64,000 bases of DNA from Plastoroseomonas hellenica (lineage in GTDB: Bacteria; Pseudomonadota; Alphaproteobacteria; Acetobacterales; Acetobacteraceae). Below, one piece after another: positions 8,888 through 17,343 of the stretch. Position numbers and translations under genes: made by a program. Each line of letters starts with the position of its first letter. Position 1 is the stretch's first letter. The stretch lies in the NCBI RefSeq assembly GCF_018129085.1, contig NZ_JAAGBB010000031.1, positions 1 through 64,000 on the forward strand, written 5' to 3'. A model generated the notes under the pieces. It saw only the letters and a list, made by a program, of their open reading frames with translations. It ran no database searches and was not told the origin of the DNA.

Positions 8888-9994
8888 ATGAAGGTCGCAA
8901 TGACTGCAGAAGCGCACGTCCGTCCCCAGGACCAAGGCAACCGCTTCCTCGCAGGGCCAGGCCTTTCGCTGACCGTTGCTGTCGACGCGGGCTACCTGCA
9001 GGTGCAGCGGCGCGATGCCCCGCCTGCGGCATTCCGGCTGGACACGACGATCGGCCGCCTGTCGCCGCTCGCCTTGCCGGATGGGTTGGATGACGCCGCC
9101 ATCATGACGATGGCGGCGATCGAGGCGGTGCTTGCTCGGCAACCGGCGATGCAGCGGCTGCTGCTTGATGTCGCGACGCCTCCACAGCTGCTCCAGCGGC
9201 TCGGTGAGGACGGCGTCGTGACCTTCCAGGATGATTTCCCGCTGATCCTGCCGGAGATGTTCATGCAGCAGCCCGGCCCATGGATCGGTCGGACACGGTC
9301 ACCCTTCGCGCAGCGCTACGTCATGACCGGCGACAGGCGTCATCCGCAGCGCCCGCCGAAGCCATCCGGCGTGGTCTATGCGCGCTTCATTCCCTGGCTG
9401 GCCCAGACGATCCGCTTCCACGCCGCGACGCTCGAGGATCATCTGCCGCTGCTGCACCGATGGATGAATGACCCGCGCGTCGATGCCTTCTGGAATGAAG
9501 CCGGGTCGCTGGAGCATCACCGGCAATACCTGTCGACGCTGATCGCCGACCCTCACATGCTGCCGCTCGTCGGCAGCTTCGACGATGCGCCCTTCGGCTA
9601 TTTCGAACTGTACTGGGCGAAAGAGAACCGCCTGGCCCCCTTCTACGACGCGGCCGACTACGATCGCGGGTGGCATGTCGTGGTGGGCGAGGATGCTTTC
9701 CGCGGGCGCGATTTCATCAGCGCCTGGCTGCCATCCTTGATGCACTACATGTTTCTCGACGACTGCCGGACCCAACGGATCGTCGGCGAGCCGGCGGCGG
9801 CCCATCATCAGCAGCTCCGCAACCTCGAACGATCGGGCTTCGCCCGGATCAAGAATTTCTCCTTCCCGCACAAGCGCGCCACACTCGTGATGCTGCTGCG
9901 GGAGCGCTTCTTCGAGGATCGACTCTGGCTGCCGGCAGAGAGCCCGCAGGCCGCTTCGAGCGGCCTCTCAGCCCGCGCCGACGCGGTGCTCTGA
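8888..9994 (+). CDS. GNAT-type siderophore acyltransferase (N-hydroxy-ornithine/lysine acyltransferase)
   Basis: IucB/RhbD-like GNAT acyltransferase of about 368 residues that should acylate an N-hydroxylated diamine to make a hydroxamate ligand. The C-terminal two thirds carry the family pattern: H-x-W-M-N-D-P-R-V near the start of the catalytic domain, then G-Y-F-E-L-Y-W and a Y-D-R-G-W-H-V-V-V-G stretch. ATG 8888 was chosen over an upstream TTG at 8810 because 8810-8838 looks like promoter and operator; ATG 8900, preceded by GAAGG, is an equally possible start. The monooxygenase gene follows 15 bp downstream, making a two-gene operon divergent from the NRPS operon. Acyl donor and exact substrate cannot be read from the sequence. 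Confidence 0.88.
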   Translation: MKVAMTAEAHVRPQDQGNRFLAGPGLSLTVAVDAGYLQVQRRDAPPAAFRLDTTIGRLSPLALPDGLDDAAIMTMAAIEAVLARQPAMQRLLLDVATPPQLLQRLGEDGVVTFQDDFPLILPEMFMQQPGPWIGRTRSPFAQRYVMTGDRRHPQRPPKPSGVVYARFIPWLAQTIRFHAATLEDHLPLLHRWMNDPRVDAFWNEAGSLEHHRQYLSTLIADPHMLPLVGSFDDAPFGYFELYWAKENRLAPFYDAADYDRGWHVVVGEDAFRGRDFISAWLPSLMHYMFLDDCRTQRIVGEPAAAHHQQLRNLERSGFARIKNFSFPHKRATLVMLLRERFFEDRLWLPAESPQAASSGLSARADAVL

Positions 9995-10009
9995 CCCCAG
10001 GAGAATTCC

Positions 10010-11374
10010 ATGCCCGGCGGCTCTGCCCACCGGCCGGTCTTCGATGTCATCGGAATCGGCTTCGGTCCGTCCAACCTCGCGCTGGCGATCGCGCTCGATG
10101 CCATCGCACAGCGCGGGATGCCTGCGCCCAAAGCCCATTTCATCGAGAAGCAGGAGAGCTTCTGCTGGCATCGCGGCATGCTGCTGCCGGACAGCGACAT
10201 GCAGGTGTCCTTCCTCAAGGACCTCGTCACCCTGCGCGACCCGACCAGCCGCTTCACCTTCACCAACTATCTGCATCAGAAGGGTCGACTGGAAGCCTTC
10301 ATCAACCAGCGCAGTTTCTTTCCAAGCCGGATCGAGTTCAACGACTATCTCGGCTGGGCAGCCACGCAGTTCGACGCGTCCTGCTTCTACGGCGAGGAAG
10401 TCGTCGCCATCGACCTGGATCGCGGCGACGGATCGCCCGCCCTGCTCCGCATCGCGTCGCAGGACGCCGCGGGGCGCATGATCACGCGGCACGCCCGCGA
10501 CGCGGTCATCGCATTGGGTGGCTCGCCGTCCATTCCGCCGGTCTTCGCCTCTTTGCGGAAGGACCCACGCATCACCCACTCGTCGCGCTACCTGGACAAC
10601 ATCGCACCGTTCGAAGCGCGGCGATCGGCCGAACTGCGCCTGGCGGTGATCGGTGGCGGGCAGAGCGCGGCGGAGATCACCCTCGACCTGCATGGGCGCT
10701 TCCCGGAGGCCAGAATCGACCTGCTCTTCCGTGGGCAGGCCTTGAAACCCGCGGATGACACGCCGTTCGTCAACGAGATCTTCAATCCCGACTTCACCGA
10801 CTTCGTCTTTGCCCAGGCGGCGGAACGTCGCCGCGACATCCTGCAGGAGTTCCGCAGCACCAACTACGCTGTGGTCGATACGGCGCTGATCGAGCGGCTC
10901 TACGCCATCTTGTATCAGCAGACGGTCACCGGTCGTCGCCATCTCGCCTTGTGCCCCCGGCGCGAAGTCTGTGCCGCGGCACCCAGCCCGCAGGGCATCG
11001 TGCTCGATATCCGCAATCTGACGACAGGAGGGTCGGAATCGACACGCTACGACGCCGTCATCCTGGCAACAGGCTATGAGCGCAATATCCGGCACACCAT
11101 GCTCGCAGGTCTAGAGGACCAGGTGAAGGAGTTCGCCGTTCTCCGTGACTACCGTCTGCGCATGCAGCCGGACTTCCACCCACGCATCTTCGTGCAGGGT
11201 GCGTCTGAAAGCTCGCACGGGTTGAGCGACACCTTGCTGTCCGTTCTGGCCACCCGCGCGTGGGAGATCGCGACAGCTTTGGCCCGGCTTGCCCCCCCTC
11301 CTCCCGACATGCCCTCGCTGCCTTCGCTCTGCACGTCCCTTGCGACATATGACATCCGCCACCGGGGTGTTTGA
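10010..11374 (+). CDS. Flavin-dependent L-ornithine N5- / L-lysine N6-monooxygenase
   Basis: A 454-residue SidA/PvdA/IucD-family monooxygenase. It would hydroxylate the side-chain amine of ornithine or lysine with FAD, NADPH and O2 as the first step of hydroxamate formation. Visible features: FAD-binding GIGFGPSN at 15-22, the family block FLKDLVTLRDPTSRF near 69-82, NADPH-binding GGGQSAAE around 215-222, and a late ATGYERN motif. AGGAG lies 7 nt before ATG 10010. It follows the acyltransferase by 15 bp. Context favours ornithine, as in PvdA, but lysine is not excluded. Confidence 0.93.
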   Translation: MPGGSAHRPVFDVIGIGFGPSNLALAIALDAIAQRGMPAPKAHFIEKQESFCWHRGMLLPDSDMQVSFLKDLVTLRDPTSRFTFTNYLHQKGRLEAFINQRSFFPSRIEFNDYLGWAATQFDASCFYGEEVVAIDLDRGDGSPALLRIASQDAAGRMITRHARDAVIALGGSPSIPPVFASLRKDPRITHSSRYLDNIAPFEARRSAELRLAVIGGGQSAAEITLDLHGRFPEARIDLLFRGQALKPADDTPFVNEIFNPDFTDFVFAQAAERRRDILQEFRSTNYAVVDTALIERLYAILYQQTVTGRRHLALCPRREVCAAAPSPQGIVLDIRNLTTGGSESTRYDAVILATGYERNIRHTMLAGLEDQVKEFAVLRDYRLRMQPDFHPRIFVQGASESSHGLSDTLLSVLATRAWEIATALARLAPPPPDMPSLPSLCTSLATYDIRHRGV

Positions 11375-12409
11375 GCAGCCTTCAGCGAGACACGGATCGC
11401 AGCCGACGGGGAGATTGCAAGCCCTGCAGGCGGTCCCGCCGCCATGCCGCGGCCGGCATACGACGTTCCGGCAGGACCGCCTCCGACTGCCGTCGAAGAC
11501 AGATGACCGCGTCCGCTAGATGAGGATGCCGAAAAATGCTGCCGAGGCAGGTGGTGAATCCGCCACCCTGGAGACCGTCGCGACCGGGGCAGAGCGGACC
11601 TGATGACGCCAGGAGCAGCAACGCCGATCACGACACTCCGAGGCATTCCGGCTGGCATGTGAGCCCGCGGTTTGGTCTCCATGCTGAATTCCGGTCGCAG
11701 TGAAGGAGCCGAACGACCGAAGGAGCTACGCCGTGTGCGCTTGATGCTTGGCACCGCGTGCTGGATCGCGAGGAGCCCGACTGCGTCGGTTGGTGTCGGG
11801 GTGGTCCACGCGGGCGGGAAATCGGCGCCGGGCTGCTGGCGCTTCGCGGCATTGCCACGGGTGACGGTTATTCTGGCGGCTTGCCGGGGCGCAAATGCAA
11901 AAAAACGCTGTCGCTCTGGGGCGACGCCTTCGTGTGTATGGGAGCGGGGGACCGGATTTGATCTCAAATTGCGGTCGCAGCTTGAGGTGGTTTCGGGATT
12001 TGCAGCTATCTCAAATCGCTCGTTCGAGCTGCGGCGCGAACTGCCTTGCCAAGGTCGGGATCGAGAGTTCGAATTCCTGTCTCAGAACATTCTCTCTTCT
12101 CGAAGGCCGCGCGAGAGCGCCGGTGTCGCCGTTATTCGCGCGCGAACTTTGATGGTTTGCCCGCGAAACGAAAGAGCGTTTGGCTCTCGCCGCGCCTCTC
12201 TGTCTCCGAAGCTTGAGGGTTAGGCGATTTCACCCTCAAGGTTTAAGCAATCGATTGGTGGCATTGTAGGCGCGACGATACCGCCGATATTCAGCACGGC
12301 GATCGCTCCAGCGATTGGGCCGCTGGTAACCGCCGCGGCTTCACCCTCGAGCGTCATCGCGCCTGGTCTGTCAACAACCACAGTAAACAAAGGCTTTCTC
12401 TTGGCGAAA
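11375..12409 (+). other. Intergenic stretch without a recognisable gene
   Basis: Several overlapping open frames exist on both strands, but none has a credible ribosome binding site or a recognisable fold. The part around 11900-12250 is less GC-rich than its surroundings. The one clear structure is the hairpin at 12212-12240, listed separately. The stretch separates the siderophore locus from accessory genes. Confidence 0.5.
12212..12240 (+). repeat. Perfect 9-bp inverted repeat (hairpin)
   Basis: Arms CTTGAGGGT (12212-12220) and ACCCTCAAG (12232-12240) are perfectly complementary across an 11-nt loop. No T-run follows, so it is not a canonical rho-independent terminator. It could be an operator or a recombination remnant. 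Confidence 0.45.
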
Positions 12410-12562
12410 ATGCCCCCTCTCCCGCCCGCAGGCCGCGCACCCGTCGGCGGCAAAAATGCCAGCGGCAAGACCAACCCGAAGGACGCGCGGTCCACCAGCG
12501 GCGCCGGCAATGGCAAACAGGCCGGCGTCTCCAAGATGACGCAGAGCACGCGAAGCCGGTGA
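12410..12562 (+). CDS. Small basic Gly/Ser/Lys-rich protein, 50 residues
   Basis: A 50-residue open frame from ATG 12410, strongly basic and low in complexity (many Gly, Ala, Ser, Lys and Asn; no hydrophobic core), so probably disordered. TTG 12401 is an alternative in-frame start. Its TGA stop (12560-12562) overlaps the GTG start of the next gene at 12559, an arrangement typical of translational coupling. The composition and coupling are the only evidence that it is real. No family is recognised. Binding to a nucleic acid would fit the charge but is speculation. Confidence 0.4.
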   Translation: MPPLPPAGRAPVGGKNASGKTNPKDARSTSGAGNGKQAGVSKMTQSTRSR

Positions 12563-13098
12563 GCGATTCAGAGCGGCTTCCCCCTGGCCAGGCCCCCCTC
12601 GACAAGGACCATGTTTTCGCCCGGTTCGAACGTGGCCCAGAGCTGCCGGACCGACGCGAGCAGCTGACCGTGCGGGGCCGGGCCGGCGCCACGGGCACCA
12701 GAACGGTCCAGGTGGTGCATGTCCGATCGGGCCGGTCCGCAGCCTCGCTCAGCGAGCCACGATTCGACAGACAGGTTCGCGCGGCATCGTGGGAGCATGG
12801 CTTCGCAACCAAGCCCGTCGTGCCGACAGCGGTTCTGGCCGAGGCAGCACCCTCGAAGCCGATATGCCACATGATGCCGGCGCCGGCCCGGATCCTAGCG
12901 CCACCAGAAGTCGTCGAGCCGCTCGCCGCGGCGCCTCTGTTCGCGGCTCCCGCCAAGCGTCAGGCTCGCGGCGCGTCCAGGCGCGTCGCCGATCCCTTCG
13001 ACACAGCGGACGATCGTGCGAACTGCATCCGGTGCGGGTATGCGGTTGCGCCAGCGCGGGAGAAGCGCGGGTTGCTGACGTGTGCGAGGTGCGGATAG
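12559..13098 (+). CDS. Hypothetical protein with C-terminal four-cysteine zinc ribbon
   Basis: A 179-residue protein starting at GTG 12559 and overlapping the stop of the upstream 50-codon gene. The last 24 residues carry C156-x2-C159 and C175-x2-C178 (CIRCG and CARCG), a compact zinc ribbon. The rest is Ala/Pro/Arg-rich and probably disordered. The coupling and the intact cysteine ribbon at the very end support a real gene. Function is unknown; zinc ribbons of this size usually mediate nucleic-acid or protein contacts. Confidence 0.55.
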   Translation: MSDSERLPPGQAPLDKDHVFARFERGPELPDRREQLTVRGRAGATGTRTVQVVHVRSGRSAASLSEPRFDRQVRAASWEHGFATKPVVPTAVLAEAAPSKPICHMMPAPARILAPPEVVEPLAAAPLFAAPAKRQARGASRRVADPFDTADDRANCIRCGYAVAPAREKRGLLTCARCG

Positions 13099-13174
13099 AG
13101 CTTCGCACAGGACTCAAACAATCGCTGTGCCCATCAGCGGCCGGCCGCCCTTGCCGCCCGCTCGATGCGCCCAG

Positions 13175-13469
13175 GCCTTGGCATCGGTGCTGGTTGGGCG
13201 GGGCAATCCGCCGATCACCGCTGATGACGTGATGGAGCTCGCCGGTGTCCAGCGCGGGACCACCAAGCCGCTGCACCGCCGCGAGCCCGCTGTGCCGGCC
13301 AAGATGATCTCGGACAACCAGCCCGAGGCACGGAGCCTACGAGCGCGCCCAGGACTGGATACACCTCATCGGCCGGGTGGTCTGGCTGGCGAGGGAAGAT
13401 TTAGCGCGCCCGCTGCACTTTGACTGGCGCCCAGCCTGGCAGAACCTCAGGCTTAGCGTTGTCCAGTAG
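13175..13469 (+). pseudogene. Frameshifted remnant of an unidentified protein
   Basis: Two adjacent plus-strand frames look like halves of one protein. The first runs through ITADDVMELAGVQRG to about 13310. After a shift, the second frame contains YERAQDWIHLIGRVVWLARE and RPLHFDWRPAWQNL and stops at TAG 13467-13469. The second half has a convincing amphipathic, Trp-rich pattern but is preceded by an in-frame TGA, so it cannot be translated alone. The family was not recognised. The overlap with a minus-strand frame (13401-13847) leaves some doubt about which strand once coded. Confidence 0.33.
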
Positions 13470-13847
13470 GATCAGCGCCACCTGTCCGCCATTCGGCACC
13501 CGCAGGACCCGGAAGCGATGGCCCGTCGGGAGGTTATGCCCCTTGGCGGGGCTCCATCGCTTGCGTGCACCGGCATCCATGACCTCAACGGAGTCACCAG
13601 ACAGAGCGGGAATGTCGCACCGGCCAAGCAACCGATAGCCGGACCGAAGGCGCCTCAACACGTCCACGATCACAACGCTCCTCCAACCCGTGATTGTTTT
13701 CGGGCGCCCTCCTGGCACATCCACGGGTGTAAGCGTGCTCGTCGCGCCCGTTGATTGCAGTACAATAACAAGTGAGCTGACCAGGTTTCCCCAGCCGACC
13801 CTTTCCCACCCATGGGACGTGATCAGGCCCGAAGGCGCTCCAGGCAT
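13401..13847 (-). CDS. Hypothetical protein, low confidence
   Basis: A 148-codon open frame whose C-terminal half has alternating hydrophobic and charged residues plausible for a small beta-rich protein (for example VVIVDVLRRL and QVALILLDNA). No family is recognised and no strong ribosome binding site precedes ATG 13847. It overlaps the end of the frameshifted plus-strand remnant, so one of the two calls is likely wrong. Confidence 0.33.
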   Translation of the reverse strand: MPGAPSGLITSHGWERVGWGNLVSSLVIVLQSTGATSTLTPVDVPGGRPKTITGWRSVVIVDVLRRLRSGYRLLGRCDIPALSGDSVEVMDAGARKRWSPAKGHNLPTGHRFRVLRVPNGGQVALILLDNAKPEVLPGWAPVKVQRAR

Positions 13848-13884
13848 AATGTGTGCCGGTGTCGCATGGTGAGGCGGCTGCCCT

Positions 13885-14112
13885 TCAGGCGCGGTAATCC
13901 CGATCCAGCGCCCGTTTCACGGCAAATGCGTCCACGTAGTTCGCAAAGCTGATTGCCAGCGGGACACGCTCGCCAGAAGCCGGATCGACCTCGAGGATCT
14001 GGTACGCAGCCGCAGGGGATGGCTTGTCGACCACGGTTATGACCAGGCGCTTAGCACCGTGGTCCGAACGCCAGTCATCCGCCAAAGAGCCTTCCGAGTC
14101 TCGTAAAGCCAT
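13885..14112 (-). CDS. Small hypothetical protein, 75 residues
   Basis: A 75-residue protein with a good ribosome binding site (GGGAG, 6 nt before ATG 14112). The sequence reads as a small alpha/beta domain: an N-terminal acidic segment, a beta-like stretch RLVITVVD, a second strand YQILEVD, and a C-terminal helix with FAVKRALD. No signal peptide or membrane helix. The family is not recognised and no partner is apparent. Confidence 0.55.
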   Translation of the reverse strand: MALRDSEGSLADDWRSDHGAKRLVITVVDKPSPAAAYQILEVDPASGERVPLAISFANYVDAFAVKRALDRDYRA

Positions 14113-14544
14113 CTGAATCTCCCGCGGAGCACGCCGCGTAAAAATATCAGACGTGGCCCGCTAGGCTCCTTCATCTTTCCTGGAGCAATCCGGGCAGTGA
14201 GCGGCAGATCCTGAATAGATGAGCCAGCCCGCGCCTGGCGCCATAGTACGGCCGGGAACAGGCGAGTGCTCACCCCGAGAAAACGGGCCGTGGATGGCGC
14301 AGCGGCCGCGCTCTTCACCACCGGAATAGCGGCGAGAGCACCGCGGCAAGGCGCTCTGGTGCACCACGCGCCCGGACCTCTTCGCCCCCGCGCTTGCCCG
14401 GGCTGGCCTAGCGGCTGATCCTGCCGATGATCAGCGCCAGGATGACCATCGCGGGCACCAGCATGATGCTCAGCCTCCTAGCCTGCGGTGGCTGGCGCGA
14501 GTGGCCGCGACTGTCGGAGCGCTGAGTCCGGTCTCGGAATAACT

Positions 14545-14639
14545 TTACACACATTTCGCGGATTGCGTGTAAGGCTCCCCTATAGGTGGTACACTCTTGA
14601 TAATAAAGGATTTACACACAAAGTGCAAATTGTGTGTAA
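14545..14639 (+). promoter_or_regulatory. Two matching palindromes upstream of the nucleotidyltransferase gene (operator pair)
   Basis: Site 1 has arms TTACACACA (14545-14553) and TGCGTGTAA (14564-14572), complementary at 8 of 9 positions. Site 2 has arms TTACACACA (14612-14620) and TGTGTGTAA (14631-14639), a perfect match. Both have a 10-nt spacer, and their centres are 67 bp apart. Site 2 ends 30 bp before ATG 14670. The layout is that of a dimeric repressor binding twice around a promoter. The binding protein is not evident here. Confidence 0.6.
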
Positions 14640-14669
14640 GGATGGTACCATCTCCCCCAGGAGGTACCG

Positions 14670-15740
14670 ATGCCTGCCCAGATGCCCCTGCCGATCCAGA
14701 CCATGTACGCCGAGCTGGTGGAACGGGCCCACCTTGGTCGGTTGACGGCCGATTTCGATGACCCCGCTGGGATCTTCGTGAAGCGCGCCATCAGCGGCCG
14801 GGAGTACTGGTATTTCCGGCCCCCCATGGTGAATGGCTCCGCGCGGCGTGACCGCTATGTCGGACTGGACAGTCCCGAGCTCCAGCATCGGATCGCCGAG
14901 CACCGCGTCGCGAAGGACAGCTACAAGCAGCGCCGCGCCTTGGTCTCGGCGCTCATCAGGACCGGCATGCAGGGGCCTGATGCGAGGACCGGGCGCATCT
15001 TGGAGGCTTTGTCCGACGCAGGCGTCTTCCGGATGAGGGCCGTCGTTGTCGGGACGACTGCATACCAGACCTATTCGGGGCTTCTTGGGATGAAGCTGGG
15101 AAGCACCAACGTCCGGACCGACGATCTCGACCTCGCTCAGTTCGAGGCGATCTCGATCGCGGTGGACGATCAAGTCGACCTGCCATTCCTCGAAATCCTC
15201 CGGCGCGTGGACAAGCACTTCGAGCCCATCCCTGAGGTGTTCGCGCCCGGCCGAGCGTGCCACTACGCGCTCGGAGACAGGTACCGGGTGGACCTGCTGA
15301 CGCCCAACCGTGGTCCCGATGACGAGTCCCCGGTGGCGCTGCCCGCCCTGCAAACCGACGCGCAGCCTCTCCGGTACCTCGACTTCCTCATCTACGAGGA
15401 GGTGCAGGCGGTTGCGCTCTTCGGCGCCGGAGTCGCCATCAATGTGCCTTCGCCGGAGCGCTATTGCCTTCACAAGCTCATCGTGAGTCGCATGCGGATC
15501 CAGACGCCGGGCAGCCAGGCGAAAGCGCAAAAGGATCTCCGACAGGCTGGCGAGCTCCTGACAGTGTTGTGCGACCAGCGCCCTTACGAGATCCGCGACC
15601 TTTGGGAGGAATTGAACGAGCGCGGCCCGAAATGGCGCGAGAAGGCTATCGAGGCGATCGAACTGCTCGATGCGGCGGGCCACGCCACCGCCAGGGAAAA
15701 GTTGGAGAGCCTTGTCGGCAGCGTGGGCCCGAAGCCTTGA
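14670..15740 (+). CDS. GSU2403-family nucleotidyltransferase-fold protein
   Basis: A 356-residue member of the GSU2403 / NTP_transf_8 group of nucleotidyltransferase-fold proteins. The core pattern is visible: a GT pair at 128-129, DDLD at 151-154 giving Asp152 and Asp154 as metal ligands, and a likely third carboxylate, Asp208, in YRVDLLTP. A C-terminal helical region follows. AGGAGG precedes ATG 14670. The gene stands alone behind two palindromic sites, so it is probably tightly regulated. The transferred nucleotide and target are unknown. Relatives within the superfamily include toxins of toxin-antitoxin systems, but no antitoxin-like gene is adjacent. Confidence 0.8.
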   Translation: MPAQMPLPIQTMYAELVERAHLGRLTADFDDPAGIFVKRAISGREYWYFRPPMVNGSARRDRYVGLDSPELQHRIAEHRVAKDSYKQRRALVSALIRTGMQGPDARTGRILEALSDAGVFRMRAVVVGTTAYQTYSGLLGMKLGSTNVRTDDLDLAQFEAISIAVDDQVDLPFLEILRRVDKHFEPIPEVFAPGRACHYALGDRYRVDLLTPNRGPDDESPVALPALQTDAQPLRYLDFLIYEEVQAVALFGAGVAINVPSPERYCLHKLIVSRMRIQTPGSQAKAQKDLRQAGELLTVLCDQRPYEIRDLWEELNERGPKWREKAIEAIELLDAAGHATAREKLESLVGSVGPKP

Positions 15741-15886
15741 CCTGTTGCCGCTTCGACCTGGGCTCACATCAGCCCTGAGCGGAGCCGCGGCCTTCCGGCG
15801 CATCCAGGCCGTGGCAGTGCCCGTGGACGCTGACCTCACCGAAGCTCAAGAAAGCCCGATGGTGCGCGCGCCAGAGAGGGCGGCGC

Positions 15887-16103
15887 AGAGTGAGAGAACG
15901 GAACGGAGCTCCGTGACGGGTTTGCAGGCACAGAGAGAGGCTCGCGGCCGGCCCGTTATGGAGACGCAAGCCCGGCGGCCGGCGCGGAGGTGCCAAGTCT
16001 CACTCCGGCCGCCCCTGCGGTCGAATCAGAGTGAGAGGGCCGAGGCGGTCTTCGTGACGGGTCGAGGGTCGGGAGAGAGGCTCCCGGCCGGCCCGTCATG
16101 GAG
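15887..16103 (+). repeat. Tandemly duplicated structured leader element
   Basis: Two diverged copies lie 141 bp apart. Each has AGAGTGAGAG (15887 and 16028), a TGACGGG arm (15914-15920; 16055-16061), a GAGAGAGGCTC core, and a closing CCCGTTA or CCCGTCA arm (15952-15958; 16092-16098). The arms pair as an outer stem in both copies; the one difference is a G-U-compatible change. Copy 2 has an inner hairpin, CGGGAG/CTCCCG (16070-16086) with loop AGAGG. The second copy ends just before the ATG of a ParB-domain remnant. A structured 5' leader is likely. Confidence 0.55.
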
Positions 16104-16110
16104 AAGCTCC

Positions 16111-16329
16111 ATGTCGACGTCCGTCCCCATGATCGCGCTCTCCGCCTCGCGCGACATCCCCTTCAACCGTCTCGTGCTCAGCCAGGCGAATCTCCGGCGC
16201 ATCAATGCCGGCGTCGCCATCGAGGAGCTGGCCGAGGACATCGCCCGACGCACCCTGCTGCAGAGCCTCACCGTCCGGCCAGTGCTGGACGAGGATGATG
16301 CCGAGACCGGCCTGTTCGAGGTGCCCTCG
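16111..16329 (+). pseudogene. Truncated ParB/RepB/Spo0J N-terminal domain
   Basis: From ATG 16111 about 73 codons match the start of plasmid-type ParB nuclease-domain proteins: IPFNRLVLSQANLRRINAG, then IEELAEDIARRTLLQSL, then V-R-P-V and FEVP. The similarity stops abruptly near 16329, before the conserved G-x-R-R box, and the downstream sequence is antisense to a LysR gene. The protein is therefore broken, lacking most of its domain. It suggests plasmid-derived DNA was once inserted here. Confidence 0.72.
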
Positions 16330-16449
16330 ATCATGGGATGTGGCTCGCCGCTCCATCTCTGGCGATGCTGCAGAAGTGGCGAAGTCGAGGTGCCTCACGC
16401 AATCCGGGCAGAGGTCCCATTGCAGTCGGCTTCACTCTGTGAAGACCGT

Positions 16450-17343
16450 TCACGCCGTGGAGGCGGGAGGCAACATCGCGGCCAGCCGGCGCGCCAGGGG
16501 CGAGGCCAGCTCCCCCGGCAGATGGCAGATGACGAGGTCGCGCACCGCCCAGGCATCCGTCAGCTCCAGCGCCCGCACGCCGCTGTCGCGCAGGGCCCGC
16601 GTGACGGTGCTGGCCGACACCACCGCCACGCCGACGCCCGCGGCCACCATCCGCGCGACGGCGTCGAAGTTGCGCAGGCGGATGCGCGGCGCGAGCGCAA
16701 CGCCGAGAGCCTCCGCCTGCCGCGCAATGTAGGTCTGGATCGCGGCGTTGGCGTCGAGCGCCACGAAGGCCTCGCCCAGCGCCTCGGCGAAGGCGATCTG
16801 CCGCCGAGCCGCGAAGCGGTGCCCGGGCGGGAGGATCAGCACCAGCCGCTCCCGCTGGAAGGGCAATACCTCGAGCCCCTCCAACTCGGTGCCGCCGATC
16901 ACCACGCCGAGGTCGGCGCTGCGGTCCCGGACGGCGCGCAGGATATCCGCGGTCAGGGCTTCCCGGAGATCGACAGACACTTCGGGGTAAGCGGCCAGGA
17001 ACCGCGCCAGAGCATCGGGGAGCAGGCGGACGATGGCCGTCGAATTGGCGAGCAGCCGGATCTCGCCGCGCGCATGACCGCGCCAGGCCCTGACCGCCGC
17101 ATCCAGACGATCGGCCTGCAGCAGCACCGCGCGCGAATGCGCCAGCAGATCCTCGCCCGCCGCGGTCAGGGTCGAGCCGCGCGCCCCGCGCGCGAACAGC
17201 GCCACGCCCACATAGTCCTCCAGCGCCTTGAACCGCTCGGAGAGCGCAGAGGTCGAGAGGTTCGCGCGGCGGGCCGCGGCGGCGATCCCGCCCGCTTCGG
17301 CTGCCGCCACCAGCAGCCGCAGATCCATCAGATCAAACCGCAT
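16450..17343 (-). CDS. LysR-family transcriptional regulator
   Basis: A 297-residue LysR-type regulator. The winged-helix DNA-binding domain covers about residues 1-65 (DLRLLVAAAEAGGIAAAARR through LTAAGEDLL), followed by the two-lobed effector-binding domain. The start was set at ATG 17343 because GGAGGGGG lies immediately upstream and the conserved domain begins there; an upstream ATG at 17418 would add unrelated residues. It is divergent from the deacylase-tctC-mmgE/prpD operon with a 129-bp gap, so it probably controls that operon. The ligand is unknown. Confidence 0.92.
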   Translation of the reverse strand: MRFDLMDLRLLVAAAEAGGIAAAARRANLSTSALSERFKALEDYVGVALFARGARGSTLTAAGEDLLAHSRAVLLQADRLDAAVRAWRGHARGEIRLLANSTAIVRLLPDALARFLAAYPEVSVDLREALTADILRAVRDRSADLGVVIGGTELEGLEVLPFQRERLVLILPPGHRFAARRQIAFAEALGEAFVALDANAAIQTYIARQAEALGVALAPRIRLRNFDAVARMVAAGVGVAVVSASTVTRALRDSGVRALELTDAWAVRDLVICHLPGELASPLARRLAAMLPPASTA

